From: TA-21 sp035620895
GTDB lineage: Archaea; Thermoproteota; Nitrososphaeria; Nitrososphaerales; Nitrososphaeraceae
Length of the DNA: 64,000 nucleotides
Assembly: GCA_035620895.1 (NCBI GenBank)
Contig: DASPFY010000039.1
Location: 62,001-126,000, forward strand
Reading direction: 5' to 3'
A program made the position numbers and the translations under genes. The notes under the pieces were generated by a model that saw only the letters and a list, made by a program, of their open reading frames with translations, was not told the origin of the DNA and searched no databases. Below, piece by piece: positions 1-9,675 of the stretch. How positions within the stretch are numbered: the stretch's first letter is position 1; each line of letters begins with the position of its first letter.

Positions 1-286
1 TACTCAAGCAGCCGTAAGCAATTATCTAAGAGGCACACGTGGAGATAATGAATTAATCTCAAAGCTGATGTCACTAAGTGAAATTATGAGCATGATTAAA
101 GAAATTGGGGATGATCTTTCAACCAATAGGGCATATACTGCAAAAACATTATCAAAATTTATCGCCTTGTGCAATTATATGCGATATTCACTTATCATTT
201 GCGATGCACATCATAGTCTTGAAAGAAATATTGATGAAAAAGTATGTGAACAATGCAAGGTTATCCTAACTGGAACCCAGCAGTGA
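1..286 (+). CDS. HTH transcriptional regulator, 5' end outside window
   Basis: The reading frame is open from base 2 and stops at 284-286, so only the C-terminal part is visible. The first residues (TQAAVSNYLRG) look like the recognition helix of an XRE/Cro-type helix-turn-helix, followed by RG and a helical stretch. This resembles the small archaeal predicted regulators of the COG2522 type. The tail holds three cysteines (ICDAHH, CEQC), which could bind a metal. Inference: a DNA-binding regulator with a small C-terminal metal-binding tail; its target is unknown. An internal ATG at 68 would remove the HTH and is unlikely to be the real start. Confidence 0.6.
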   Translation, partial: TQAAVSNYLRGTRGDNELISKLMSLSEIMSMIKEIGDDLSTNRAYTAKTLSKFIALCNYMRYSLIICDAHHSLERNIDEKVCEQCKVILTGTQQ

Positions 287-307
287 GTATAAGACAAGAT
301 TAGATTT

Positions 308-1639
308 CTATTTCTTCTTTTGTGTGCTTATCATGTTCAATACTTTTGAAATTACTTCCGATCCTTTCAATGTACCAATGGAACCTTTACTTGCCCAGGA
401 CTCTGTAAAACGCTGACTTCCATCACTTTTTATACCATTCCCCGAGATCAATAATGGGATTGGATCATCTGAATGTGATTTTTTAATACAAGGGGTGGAG
501 TGATCACCTGAAATTACCACTACATGTTCCTTAGTTATAGAATTCAAAAACACACCAAAGAAATTTTCATCTATCAATTCAATGTTGTACCTTTTACCCG
601 ATGCATCACCATCATGTCCAAATTCATCAGGTCCTTTTATGTGAACATAAACAAGATTATATGAGTTAAGGATTTTTGCAACATCCTTTCCCTTTTGTTT
701 ATAATCATCAATTTTTTGAGAACAAAATAAATCCATGCCAATTATTTTTGCAATTCCGATTTCTACAGGCATATCGACTAGGCAAGATGTAGAGATGCCA
801 TACTTTTCATTAATAGGTTGAAGATGCGGAACACTATTACCAGCATCTCGCAACAGTATTACACTCATTGGTTTCTTGTTGTTTGAAATTCGGTTAAGGT
901 TTACTTGGTGTTCCTTCATTAGAGAAATTGACTTACGAGTAAACTCATTAACGATGTTTGCTGACAAGATCGATGATTCAGAATTGTCTTCTGATTCAGA
1001 TTCCTGAACAACCATATTATCGACGTCAGTTTTAGCAATCCCAATACCATTTAATTTACCATATGCAGGATCTGTGTTAGTTATCTTTTCAGATAACGAT
1101 TTCTTACTGTGTCTAAATTTAATAATTACACGATGGGAGATTGTAGGGGTTATCTTAACTGAGACATCTGGATCGTCAAATTTTATTGTGTCTTCCAGAA
1201 ATGAACATATAGTGCTTGCTTCATGCTTAATGATATCCCGGCCTGCACGCCTATCTATTATTTTGCTGTTATCTAACGTCGCAAAATTACCTCTTAATGC
1301 CAAGTCACCATCACGGAAATCAACTCCAGATCCAATTATTTCCACAATTCCTCTTCCTGCATATTTTTTTCCCTGAAAATCATAACCTAGCATATTAAAT
1401 ACCGCGATATCAGATTGAGGGGATATTCCCTTGCCTACGCTTATCACCTGACCCATTTTACCCCTTCTTGCGAGAGAATCAATATTGGGAGTCTTTGCTG
1501 CCTCTAGTGGAGTTTTGCCATTTAAGTCCGGATTTGGTAGGTCTCCAATTCCATCAAGTAGAACATATAATATTCTAAAATCCTGGTTTTCAGACAATGC
1601 TGAATGAGATAAAAAACCATGATTTATCTGTAATGTCAA
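308..1639 (-). CDS. apgM: 2,3-bisphosphoglycerate-independent phosphoglycerate mutase (archaeal type)
   Basis: Interconverts 3-phosphoglycerate and 2-phosphoglycerate in cytosolic glycolysis/gluconeogenesis. The 443 residues fit the archaeal branch of the alkaline phosphatase superfamily (COG3635). LLDGIGD near residue 27 supplies the first metal-binding Asp, and SPQSDIAVFNMLGYD near 73-87 carries the nucleophilic Ser. Later GHDGDASGK and SGDHSTPC provide the remaining metal ligands. The start is TTG at 1639. It is transcribed away from the ATP synthase F gene, with about 70 bases between them. All expected motifs are intact. Confidence 0.93.
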   Translation of the reverse strand: MTLQINHGFLSHSALSENQDFRILYVLLDGIGDLPNPDLNGKTPLEAAKTPNIDSLARRGKMGQVISVGKGISPQSDIAVFNMLGYDFQGKKYAGRGIVEIIGSGVDFRDGDLALRGNFATLDNSKIIDRRAGRDIIKHEASTICSFLEDTIKFDDPDVSVKITPTISHRVIIKFRHSKKSLSEKITNTDPAYGKLNGIGIAKTDVDNMVVQESESEDNSESSILSANIVNEFTRKSISLMKEHQVNLNRISNNKKPMSVILLRDAGNSVPHLQPINEKYGISTSCLVDMPVEIGIAKIIGMDLFCSQKIDDYKQKGKDVAKILNSYNLVYVHIKGPDEFGHDGDASGKRYNIELIDENFFGVFLNSITKEHVVVISGDHSTPCIKKSHSDDPIPLLISGNGIKSDGSQRFTESWASKGSIGTLKGSEVISKVLNMISTQKKK

Positions 1640-1709
1640 TTAGACCTTGTTAGTGAAAATATCATACAAAGGATTAAAAAGAACTACTGGATTAGGAGTT
1701 TAAGACAAA

Positions 1710-2006
1710 TTGAGAATAATGGCTGTTGGGAGTAGAATTTTTGTAACAAGCTTTCAATTGGCCGGTGTCGAGGGCGTTAAGGTAGAGTCAGCGTCCGAAG
1801 CTCTTCAACACATTAACAACTTAGATAGCGTTAGCGATGTAGGACTTGTTCTCATAAGTGAAGACATAGGTAAGGAAATTCGGACTCAACTAACCAATAT
1901 AAGAGCCAATCGTCCTATTCCGCTAATTTTTGAATTACCTGCACCTGGTAGTAGTAAAGAAAATGTCGATTACAGGGCCTTACTAAAGCAGATTTTGGGT
2001 GTATGA
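1710..2006 (+). CDS. atpF: A-type ATP synthase subunit F
   Basis: Small 98-residue central-stalk subunit of the archaeal A1Ao ATP synthase, which helps couple rotation to catalysis at the membrane. The Rossmann-like start (MAVGSRIFVTSFQLAGVEG), the middle VGLVLISEDI and the late RPIPLIFELPAPGS match family hallmarks. The start may be TTG at 1710 or ATG at 1719. No other ATP synthase subunits are adjacent, so it stands apart from the main operon in this window. Recognition is by motif and length. Confidence 0.85.
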   Translation: MRIMAVGSRIFVTSFQLAGVEGVKVESASEALQHINNLDSVSDVGLVLISEDIGKEIRTQLTNIRANRPIPLIFELPAPGSSKENVDYRALLKQILGV

Positions 2007-2151
2007 TCCCTTTGATATTGAGAATGGCTTCAGAAAATGAGTATGAATCAGCATCCGTTCCAAATTACTAAGTTTGATAGAATATGCGTCATTATCATCC
2101 AACTTAATTCCGAACGTATAGTCTATATTTAGAATAATTTAACGATATTAA

Positions 2152-3354
2152 TTGTTCTTCATTGTAATTCTTGGTATCATATTAGCGATTAATAGTGGGA
2201 TCCTTGCTTGCTGGGCTTATTTTCTTGTTTTGATCACCTGGTCAATTTCAAAATCACCAAAATTAGAATGGTCAGCAAGATATAGAATAAAATCAAAACC
2301 TAAGATCAGTATTATTGTACCAGCTAGGAATGAAGAAGGAAAAATATCGAAATGTTTACAGTCATTGTTATCGCAAGATTATGATAACTATGAAGTAATT
2401 GCAATTGATGATTCATCTACAGATAATACGCTGTCAATTATATCAAAATTATCTAAAGAAGATCATAGATTGATACTAGTAAAGTCTCCGCCTAGGCCCG
2501 ATGATTGGGTTGGAAAGAACTGGGCATGTTTTCAAGGTTACCAAAAATCATCTGGAGAGATCCTTTTGTTTACTGACGCAGATACCGTGCACAGATCAGA
2601 TGCTTTGTCATCCGCGGTCAATACAATGGTGCATTATGAGTTAGATGCTCTTACATTAGCGCCTAAGCTTTTGTGCTATGACATAATTACAAAATTTACT
2701 TTACCCGTACTGTCTGTATTTCTACATTCAAGGTATTCACCACTTCGTGTAAATAATCCAAGGAATAAGATCGGCTATTTCTTTGGTAGTTTCTATTTAA
2801 TATCCAAAAAGAATTATGAAAAAATTGGAACTCATGAACAAGTACGTCAAGAGTTAGTTGAAGATGGTGCACTAGGACGAAGAGTAAAAGAACAGGGAAT
2901 GAAATTAAGATTGATCAGAGGCGAAAACTATGTTGAGGCGTTATGGGCGAGAGATCCGCGTTCATTGTGGCATGCATTACGTCGTATAATAATACCATTG
3001 CACACACAGAAGAAAATATCTGCAATGATGGTTACAGCTTTTATCTTTTTTATTCTGATGGAACCATTTCTAATTTTGCCTACCGCTTTACTTTATTTAT
3101 TGGATAATCCATTAAGAGGGCCTTTGCTTACTATCGATTTATTAACAATAACTCTAATGCTTATCTGCACAATTGTTCAATCTCATTTTGGCCTCTTACA
3201 AAAATCAATTTATGGTCTTGGTTTTGTAATAGGATGTGTTGTAATCACTCTTTGCTTCTTGCTATCTGCTTTTAATACAAAAGGAAATAGAGTGGTAAGG
3301 TGGCGTGATAGGAGCTACTTTGTAGGTACGAAACAGCATCCGTTTCATTTATAA
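2152..3354 (+). CDS. Membrane glycosyltransferase family 2
   Basis: A 400-residue protein with an N-terminal membrane segment (about 3-30), a GT-A domain (SIIVPARNEEGKI near 53, IDDSSTDNT near 86, the DxD metal site TDADT near 141-145) and about three C-terminal transmembrane helices (about 300-385). This layout matches membrane GT2 enzymes that glycosylate lipid or carotenoid acceptors at the cytoplasmic face. VEDGALGRRVKEQG holds the acceptor-side ED motif, and ALRRI resembles a QxxRW-like region. TTG is the start. The acceptor cannot be told from sequence. It stands alone between the ATPase subunit and cofG. Confidence 0.8.
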   Translation: MFFIVILGIILAINSGILACWAYFLVLITWSISKSPKLEWSARYRIKSKPKISIIVPARNEEGKISKCLQSLLSQDYDNYEVIAIDDSSTDNTLSIISKLSKEDHRLILVKSPPRPDDWVGKNWACFQGYQKSSGEILLFTDADTVHRSDALSSAVNTMVHYELDALTLAPKLLCYDIITKFTLPVLSVFLHSRYSPLRVNNPRNKIGYFFGSFYLISKKNYEKIGTHEQVRQELVEDGALGRRVKEQGMKLRLIRGENYVEALWARDPRSLWHALRRIIIPLHTQKKISAMMVTAFIFFILMEPFLILPTALLYLLDNPLRGPLLTIDLLTITLMLICTIVQSHFGLLQKSIYGLGFVIGCVVITLCFLLSAFNTKGNRVVRWRDRSYFVGTKQHPFHL

Positions 3355-3515
3355 AATTGAGGCTAATAGGTCTGGAAAAATTCAACGGCCATTAGTATGT
3401 TTTATGTGTTGTTCGCAAATCAATTATCAATACCGTTAGTACCCGTCAATCAAATCACCCAAACTTGTCCTGAAACAAATTATTAATAATAAAGCCCATC
3501 AATAATAATAGGGCA

Positions 3516-4706
3516 TTGAAATCTCAGCTGGACGGAATAGATCTATCTACTATGAGTGACATGGTTCAGAGAATACAGGACATTCCGATAAGAAAAGAGG
3601 AAGTTTTTGAACTAGTGGAAAGGTATGATACAAAATCTCTATGTGCCATAGCGAAAGCATTAAGAGATGTCTGTAAAAATGGTCCAATTACATATTCTAG
3701 AAAGGTATTCATAAACCTAATCAACCTCTGCAGGGATACGTGTTCTTACTGCACATATAAAAAAGAGTTATCGGACCTTGATTTGTCAATTATTACAAAG
3801 GATCAGGCTTTACATATAGCAAATCTAGGTAAGCGTATTAAGTGTACTGAGGTATTAATCGTCACTGGAGAAAGGCCTGAACAAAAATATCCAGAATACA
3901 GAGAATGGTTAAAAAAATATGATTGTTCAACTACTGTGGAATATGTAGACCAGATAAGTAAACTGATTCTGGAAGAAACAGGACTGTTACCACATACTAA
4001 TGCAGGTACATTAAACTATGATGAATTATCACTCCTCAAAAAATCTAATGTAAGCCTCGGATGTATGTTGGAAACATCTAGTGAAAGACTTACCAGGAAG
4101 AACATGCCACATGAATTTGCTCCCAGCAAAAATCCAAGAGCTAGAATTCGAGTTCTTGAAAATGCGGGTAAATTAAAAATTCCTATTACAACAGGGTTAC
4201 TAATTGGAATTGGGGAAACGCTAGAAGAAATAGTCGACTCTTTAATTGTAATTAGGGAAATTAATCAAAAATATGGAAATATCCAGGAGGTGATAATGCA
4301 AAACCACGTTCCGAAAGATAATACCAAAATGAAGAACTTTTTGCCACCAACACATGATTTATTTTTACTCAGTGTTTCCTTAGCAAGGATTATTATGCCG
4401 CATATGAACATTCAGGTCCCGCCTAACCTTAGTCCTAATCATTATTCGACCTATATCGAAGCAGGAATTAATGATTGGGGTGGGATATCTCCCTTAACAA
4501 TTGATTTCGTAAATCCAGAGTCGCCATGGCCTGATATTAAAGAAGTTAAAAAGGCAACCAATAAGGCAGGCTATAACTTTAGAGGCAGACTTGCAATCTA
4601 TCCGGAATTTCTCTTGAACAAAAGAGAGTTTATCCCAAAGAATCTTTGGAACCATATTACCCCACTATCGGATAGTTCTGGATTAGTGAAGGAGGAATTA
4701 ATTTGA
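3516..4706 (+). CDS. cofG: FO synthase subunit 1 (CofG)
   Basis: Radical SAM enzyme that works with CofH to build the deazaflavin FO, the chromophore of coenzyme F420. The CxxxCxxC iron-sulfur motif is at Cys72, Cys76 and Cys79 (CRDTCSYC). Further family signs are TGERPE, PHTNAG, ETSSERL and TTGLLIGIGE. The length of 396 residues is usual for a CofG with an N-terminal extension. The start is TTG. Its stop overlaps the start of cofH by 4 bases, so the pair is translationally coupled. Confidence 0.93.
   Translation: MKSQLDGIDLSTMSDMVQRIQDIPIRKEEVFELVERYDTKSLCAIAKALRDVCKNGPITYSRKVFINLINLCRDTCSYCTYKKELSDLDLSIITKDQALHIANLGKRIKCTEVLIVTGERPEQKYPEYREWLKKYDCSTTVEYVDQISKLILEETGLLPHTNAGTLNYDELSLLKKSNVSLGCMLETSSERLTRKNMPHEFAPSKNPRARIRVLENAGKLKIPITTGLLIGIGETLEEIVDSLIVIREINQKYGNIQEVIMQNHVPKDNTKMKNFLPPTHDLFLLSVSLARIIMPHMNIQVPPNLSPNHYSTYIEAGINDWGGISPLTIDFVNPESPWPDIKEVKKATNKAGYNFRGRLAIYPEFLLNKREFIPKNLWNHITPLSDSSGLVKEELI
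4691..4695 (+). promoter_or_regulatory. Ribosome binding site of cofH
   Basis: GGAGG inside the end of cofG, 7 bases before the TTG at 4703. It supports TTG as the cofH start and translation coupled to cofG. Confidence 0.6.
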
Positions 4707-5950
4707 TACTTGAGTCTATGTTGAAAGAGATAGATCCGGTTGTTTCAGATATATTAAATCAGTCACTTGATTCTAAGAATATCTCCGTAAAACAAGCTGT
4801 TGAATTGTTTCACACAAAGGGGACCGAAATGATCATGACTACAATGGTGGCGGACAGGCTAAGGAGAACAAAAGTAGGTGATGAAGTAACTTATGTTATC
4901 AACAGGAATATCAATTTTACAAATGTTTGTATCAAAAGATGCGGCTTTTGTGCATACAGTAGAGATTTTAGAAATGATGAAGGTTATTTTCTCCCGATAT
5001 CAGAGGTCGTGAGGAGAGCGGAGGAGGCGTCGAAATTAGGCGCAACTGAAATTTGTATCCAGGCAGGATTGCCACCAAAGATGGATGGATTATTGTATGT
5101 TGATATTTGCAAGGCGATAAAAAAGAAATTACCTGATATGCACATTCATGCTTTTTCGCCTGAAGAAGTTATGTATGGGTGCAGTAGATCGGGACTTTCT
5201 GTCAAGGAATACTTGAGTATGTTGAAAGAATCTGGATTAGGAAGCTTACCAGGGACAGCGGCAGAGATTCTGGATCAGGATTTAAGGGATCTGATATCAC
5301 CAGGTAGAATCTCGGTAGCTGATTGGATTAATGTTATTACAACAGCTCATAGACTAAAAATTCCTACTACATCCACAATAATGTATGGTCACGTAGAAAC
5401 AACTGAACATAAGGCTAAACATTTAGAACTGATAAGATCGATTCAGAATCAGACCGGAGGGTTTACTGAATTTGTACCCCTGAGTTTTGTTCATAAAGAA
5501 GCTCCAATGTATAACCATAATCTAGTTAATGGTATTGCACCAGGTCCTACAGGTCAAGATGTGATAAAGATGCATGCAATTTCGAGAATCATGTTAAATA
5601 ATTTCATAGACAATATTCAAGTTTCATGGGTCAAGGAAGGTCCGAAAATGTCTCAACTACTTCTTGACGTTGGAGTAAATGATTTTGGGGGGACTTTGAT
5701 TAATGAAAGCATTTCCACCTCAGCAGGATCTGAATTTGGACAGTTAATGAAACCTAAGGAAATAAGATCATTGATAACTTCTGCAGGTAGAGTAGCTGCT
5801 CAGAGAAATTCGTTGTACGGAATCATTAAAGTATTTGGTGAGAATAACAAGGAAAAGGAGTCGTTGCTAGACGCAGCAGAAGTATCAAAGTTTGGATCTT
5901 ATCATGAATTGATAAGACTGGATAAATTCAGATACAATCATACAAAATGA
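4703..5950 (+). CDS. cofH: FO synthase subunit 2 (CofH)
   Basis: Radical SAM enzyme that condenses a tyrosine-derived fragment with 5-amino-6-ribitylaminouracil, the step before CofG in FO/F420 synthesis. The cluster motif CIKRCGFC is at Cys76, Cys80 and Cys83, preceded by the typical NINFTN. CIQAGLPP, HAFSPEE, LPGTAAEIL and STIMYGH are also family motifs. 415 residues is a normal length. The TTG start overlaps the cofG stop and has a GGAGG site. The adjacent pair implies that F420 is made in this cell. Confidence 0.94.
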   Translation: MILESMLKEIDPVVSDILNQSLDSKNISVKQAVELFHTKGTEMIMTTMVADRLRRTKVGDEVTYVINRNINFTNVCIKRCGFCAYSRDFRNDEGYFLPISEVVRRAEEASKLGATEICIQAGLPPKMDGLLYVDICKAIKKKLPDMHIHAFSPEEVMYGCSRSGLSVKEYLSMLKESGLGSLPGTAAEILDQDLRDLISPGRISVADWINVITTAHRLKIPTTSTIMYGHVETTEHKAKHLELIRSIQNQTGGFTEFVPLSFVHKEAPMYNHNLVNGIAPGPTGQDVIKMHAISRIMLNNFIDNIQVSWVKEGPKMSQLLLDVGVNDFGGTLINESISTSAGSEFGQLMKPKEIRSLITSAGRVAAQRNSLYGIIKVFGENNKEKESLLDAAEVSKFGSYHELIRLDKFRYNHTK

Positions 5951-6237
5951 AGATATGATTTTTGTAGGTCAGAATTTTTGTAATAACAAATGACAGATAT
6001 TCTAATTTTTGTTTTGTAATGAATCAGCAATGTCTAATTGATTTTGTTTATTTTCACACACTTCATAATGACATACAGCCCTAGTTAATTGACTTATAGA
6101 ACAATTTGATAGTAACATGTTAATGGTCAAAGAAAAAGAATCACTTCATAAGTTTACTGATAACAATTATTTTACAATTCGATACTTTTACTTCTTTCAC
6201 TACATTTAAGAATCTCAAACTTACACATTAGGAGCAT

Positions 6238-6849
6238 TTGATAAACCTAGGGATATTAATTTCTGGGAGAGGTAGTAACATGGAATCAATCTTAAATTCC
6301 TTAAAAGAAAATGCGATTGCAGATGTTTGTCCCAAAATAGTAATTTCCAGTAAACCAGACGCAGTGGGACTAAAAAAGGCTACAAAATTTGGAATTCCCA
6401 CAAAGGTTGTTTCAAATAATTTAAAAGGTTGGGAATATGACAAGGAAATAATAAATGTATTACAAGAGTACGATGTAAATCCAGAAAACGGGCTTGTATG
6501 TTTGGCTGGTTATATGCGGCTTCTGAGTCCGGAATTTGTAAGAACGTACAAAATGCGTATCATGAATGTACATCCATCACTTTTGCCATCATTTCCCGGG
6601 CTTAATTCGCAAAAAAAAGCGCTGGATCATGGAGTAAAAGTAACTGGATGCACTGTCCATTTTGTTGATGAGGGACTAGATTCAGGGCCTATTATCGCGC
6701 AGAAACATGTGATAGTATCGGATAATGATACATATGAAACACTATCAGACAGGATCCTTGAACAAGAGCACTTTCTATATCCTTATTGTGTAAAGCTTTT
6801 CTCTGAACGGAGGTTACACGTTGAAGGTAGAAGGGTAGTTATTACTTAG
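6238..6849 (+). CDS. purN: Phosphoribosylglycinamide formyltransferase (PurN)
   Basis: Transfers a formyl group from 10-formyl-tetrahydrofolate to GAR, the third step of purine synthesis. SGRGSNM near residue 9 binds the phosphate. MNVHPSLLPSFPG holds the catalytic Asn and His, and TVHFVDEGLDSGPII holds the catalytic Asp loop. 203 residues is a normal length. The start is TTG, with GGAG at 6231-6234. It is followed by folD and a 5-formyl-THF cyclo-ligase, so the three genes form a folate/purine unit. The 287 bases upstream (5951-6237) show no convincing gene. Confidence 0.93.
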   Translation: MINLGILISGRGSNMESILNSLKENAIADVCPKIVISSKPDAVGLKKATKFGIPTKVVSNNLKGWEYDKEIINVLQEYDVNPENGLVCLAGYMRLLSPEFVRTYKMRIMNVHPSLLPSFPGLNSQKKALDHGVKVTGCTVHFVDEGLDSGPIIAQKHVIVSDNDTYETLSDRILEQEHFLYPYCVKLFSERRLHVEGRRVVIT

Positions 6850-6918
6850 CAGTGAAAGAAAAAATAATCTGGCCGATATAGTAAAGCAAAAAAATGACTT
6901 GGTGATTTTTTAAAATAT

Positions 6919-7779
6919 TTGGGCAAATTAATAGACGGGATACTAGTATCTCAACACATTAAACAGACGATCAGAAATGAGGTATCATCTTTAGCCAATA
7001 AGGGAATTAAACCTTGTTTAGCTACCGTTTTAGTTGGCAATAATCAAGCATCTGCCACATATGTTAAAAATAAGCAAATGGCAGCAAGTAGTGTAGGAAT
7101 ATTAACAAGAGATTTCAAACTCCCAGAAAACATCATTCAAGATGAGCTTGTCAAGAGAATAAATGAATTAAATCATGATGAGAATGTTCATGGAATACTG
7201 ATCCAACTTCCACTACCAAACCAAATTGAAACTTCTATTACAAACATGGTAAACCATGATAAGGATGTGGATGGATTAACATCATACAATTTAGGTCTTC
7301 TATTGGAAGGAACTCCCAAACTCATACCATGTACTCCTTTAGGTATTCTCGAATTATTAGATTTTTACAACATCAATGTTAGGGGGATTGATGTGGCCAT
7401 AATAAATAGAAGCAATTTAGTTGGAAAGCCACTAGGGATCTTATTAATGAATCGCGATGCAACGGTAACGTTTTTCCATTCAAAATCAAAGGGAATGGTA
7501 GATAAATTGAAGAACTTTGATTGTATCATTACGGCGGTTGGAAATCGTCAAAAATTTACTCTCACAAGCAATATGGTTAAGGATGGTGCCATAATATTTG
7601 ACGTTGGAATTTCAAGAATAAATGGAAAAATTCAAGGAGATGTAGATTTTAAATCAGTTTCAGAAAGAGCAGGATACATTACTCCTGTGCCTGGTGGAGT
7701 CGGTCCAATGACGGTTACAATGTTATTAAAAAACACTGTACACGCAGCCAGTCTCATAAATAAGATTAGCAATCATTAG
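6919..7779 (+). CDS. folD: Bifunctional methylene-THF dehydrogenase/methenyl-THF cyclohydrolase
   Basis: Oxidises 5,10-methylene-THF and hydrolyses methenyl-THF to 10-formyl-THF, the donor used by PurN next door. The catalytic YVKNKQMAA is near residue 49, the substrate loop HGILIQLPLP near 93, the DVDG motif near 119, the NAD(P) site NRSNLVGKPLG near 163, and PVPGGVGPMT near the C-terminus. 286 residues is typical. TTG is the start. It is 4 bases from the next gene and almost certainly cotranscribed with it. Confidence 0.95.
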   Translation: MGKLIDGILVSQHIKQTIRNEVSSLANKGIKPCLATVLVGNNQASATYVKNKQMAASSVGILTRDFKLPENIIQDELVKRINELNHDENVHGILIQLPLPNQIETSITNMVNHDKDVDGLTSYNLGLLLEGTPKLIPCTPLGILELLDFYNINVRGIDVAIINRSNLVGKPLGILLMNRDATVTFFHSKSKGMVDKLKNFDCIITAVGNRQKFTLTSNMVKDGAIIFDVGISRINGKIQGDVDFKSVSERAGYITPVPGGVGPMTVTMLLKNTVHAASLINKISNH

Positions 7780-7783
7780 AACG

Positions 7784-8374
7784 ATGAAGTTGGACAATCA
7801 AGACCAAAAATCAATTTTAAGAAAAGAGATTCTTCACAAAAGAAACTCTTTGAATCAGTTTCAAATAGTCAACATAAGTAAATTAATTCAAAAGAACCTC
7901 ATAGAAAGTCCAGAATTTATTGAATCTAGATCAATTGGGATTTATCTTCCCATTGGTTCAGAAGTACGAACAGATGATATAATAAGTATTGCACTGGAAT
8001 CAAAAAAGACATTACTGCTACCTCGTGTGATAACGAATGATCTCCGATTTTATAAAGTAGAAAAAAAGGATTTTGATGAAGATTCATTTGATGTAAATAA
8101 ATTTGGAGTCAGAGAACCAAAGGAAACAAATGGGAAATTGGATTTTATTGATTTGCTAATTGTTCCCGGAATAGCATTTGATTACTATGGATACAGAATT
8201 GGATATGGACATGGCTATTATGATAAATACATGACTAATGGAAAATTTTCAAAATCTATTGGGCTAGCATACGACCTTCAAGTAATAAAAAGTCCGATTC
8301 CAAAATTTGAATATGATAAAAAAATAGATATTTTATTCACTGAGAGCGGATTTCATATAATTGATACCTTTTGA
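7784..8374 (+). CDS. 5-formyltetrahydrofolate cyclo-ligase
   Basis: Converts 5-formyl-THF to 5,10-methenyl-THF using ATP, salvaging this storage form for the folate pool. An N-terminal basic helix (KSILRKEILHKRNSL) and the family motif GYGHGYYDKY near residue 147 are visible, with IVPGIAFD just before it. 196 residues is normal. It starts with ATG 4 bases after folD. Its last 42 bases overlap the 3' end of purD on the opposite strand. Confidence 0.9.
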   Translation: MKLDNQDQKSILRKEILHKRNSLNQFQIVNISKLIQKNLIESPEFIESRSIGIYLPIGSEVRTDDIISIALESKKTLLLPRVITNDLRFYKVEKKDFDEDSFDVNKFGVREPKETNGKLDFIDLLIVPGIAFDYYGYRIGYGHGYYDKYMTNGKFSKSIGLAYDLQVIKSPIPKFEYDKKIDILFTESGFHIIDTF

Positions 8375-9637
8375 TGCTATGTCCCTTCTAAAGTATTCTT
8401 CATTGTCTCCCCAATGAATTTGAGATACCGCTGAATATGATTTATTTTTAGCTCCCTCAAGTGTATCATCCAGTGAAGTGATCGATAAGACCCTCCCACC
8501 ATTTGTAATAATTTCCCCCATTAAATTTTTCTTGGTTCCTGCATGAAATACGTATGTATCAACATCAAATTTCGAATTTAAACCATGAATGACTTTTCCT
8601 GTTTGATACTTTCCAGGATAACCTCTTGAAGCCATGACTATGCAAACTGAATGTTTATCTTTCCATCTAATGGGTGGCATTGTATCAAGCTTTTCATCCA
8701 TGGCTGCTTCAAGATATTCCAAAAAACTAGAATCCATTCTTGACAATATAGATTGAGATTCGGGATCACCCATTCTCACATTAAATTCCAGTACGTATGG
8801 TTCATTTGAACCGCGTTCTATCATGATTCCTGCATACAGAAATCCTCTGAACTTAATTCCTTTATCATTTAACCCCTTTATTGCAGGATTCATTATTTTC
8901 TCCATAATCTTAGTACTCATCTTTTCTGTGATGAGAGACGTAGGAGAATAGCTACCCATTCCCCCAGTATTAGGACCATTATCTTGGTCGAAGATACTCT
9001 TGTGATCTTGACTTGTTGCCAGTGGAACTATAGACTTTCCATCGCAAAGAACAATAAAGGATGCCTCATCGCCATAGATTCTCTCTTCTATGAGAATCTT
9101 GCTTCTGGAATTTTTGAATTCATTATCATTGAAGATTTTCTGAATGGCTTCGATAGCTGACTTTTCGCTATCACAAACAAATACACCCTTACCGGCGGCG
9201 AGTCCATCGACCTTGACAACTACATTTTTTGATGAGGATTTGACATGATTTATCGCAGCAGCGGCATCTGAAAAGATTGAAAAAGAAGCCGATTGAATTC
9301 CCATGTCGCGCATGAAAAGTTTTGCGAATACTTTGCTTGATTCTAATCTGGATGCGCTTTTGCTAGGACCAAATATTTGCAGTTGGTTCTTTTCAAATAT
9401 ATCCACAATGCCCAATGAAAGGGGCTTTTCAGGTCCCACTATTGTAAAGGAATTGTTCTCCTTTGCAAATTGACACAGCTTCATTAAGTCGTTGGAATCT
9501 ATTTCTAGGTTATTATCTGTCCCTCCATTCCCTGGAGCAAAAAATACCTTTTTCTTTGTATCATGCAAGAGCTTCCATCCAATGGAATGTTCTCTCCCTC
9601 CAGAACCAATAATAAGGATGGTATCATATTGATTCAA
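8333..9637 (-). CDS. purD: Phosphoribosylamine-glycine ligase (GAR synthetase)
   Basis: ATP-grasp enzyme that joins glycine to phosphoribosylamine, the step immediately before PurN. IGSGGREHSIGWKL opens the N domain. The ATP-grasp domain includes VKVDGLAAGKGVFV, the DNGPNTGGMGSYSP loop and EFNVRMGDPESQ with metal ligands. 434 residues is normal. TTG start at 9637. It converges on the cyclo-ligase gene with a 42-base overlap, so the transcripts are antisense at their ends. Confidence 0.95.
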   Translation of the reverse strand: MNQYDTILIIGSGGREHSIGWKLLHDTKKKVFFAPGNGGTDNNLEIDSNDLMKLCQFAKENNSFTIVGPEKPLSLGIVDIFEKNQLQIFGPSKSASRLESSKVFAKLFMRDMGIQSASFSIFSDAAAAINHVKSSSKNVVVKVDGLAAGKGVFVCDSEKSAIEAIQKIFNDNEFKNSRSKILIEERIYGDEASFIVLCDGKSIVPLATSQDHKSIFDQDNGPNTGGMGSYSPTSLITEKMSTKIMEKIMNPAIKGLNDKGIKFRGFLYAGIMIERGSNEPYVLEFNVRMGDPESQSILSRMDSSFLEYLEAAMDEKLDTMPPIRWKDKHSVCIVMASRGYPGKYQTGKVIHGLNSKFDVDTYVFHAGTKKNLMGEIITNGGRVLSITSLDDTLEGAKNKSYSAVSQIHWGDNEEYFRRDIASKGINYMKSALSE

Positions 9638-9675
9638 TTCAGATCATGAATTTAGAATTAAAAATTCCGTCCAAC

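Noticed and set aside
6117..6209. 30-codon frame just before purN, possible leader peptide
   Set aside because: No stem-loops, no repeated codons of a regulatory amino acid, and AT-rich composition expected by chance.
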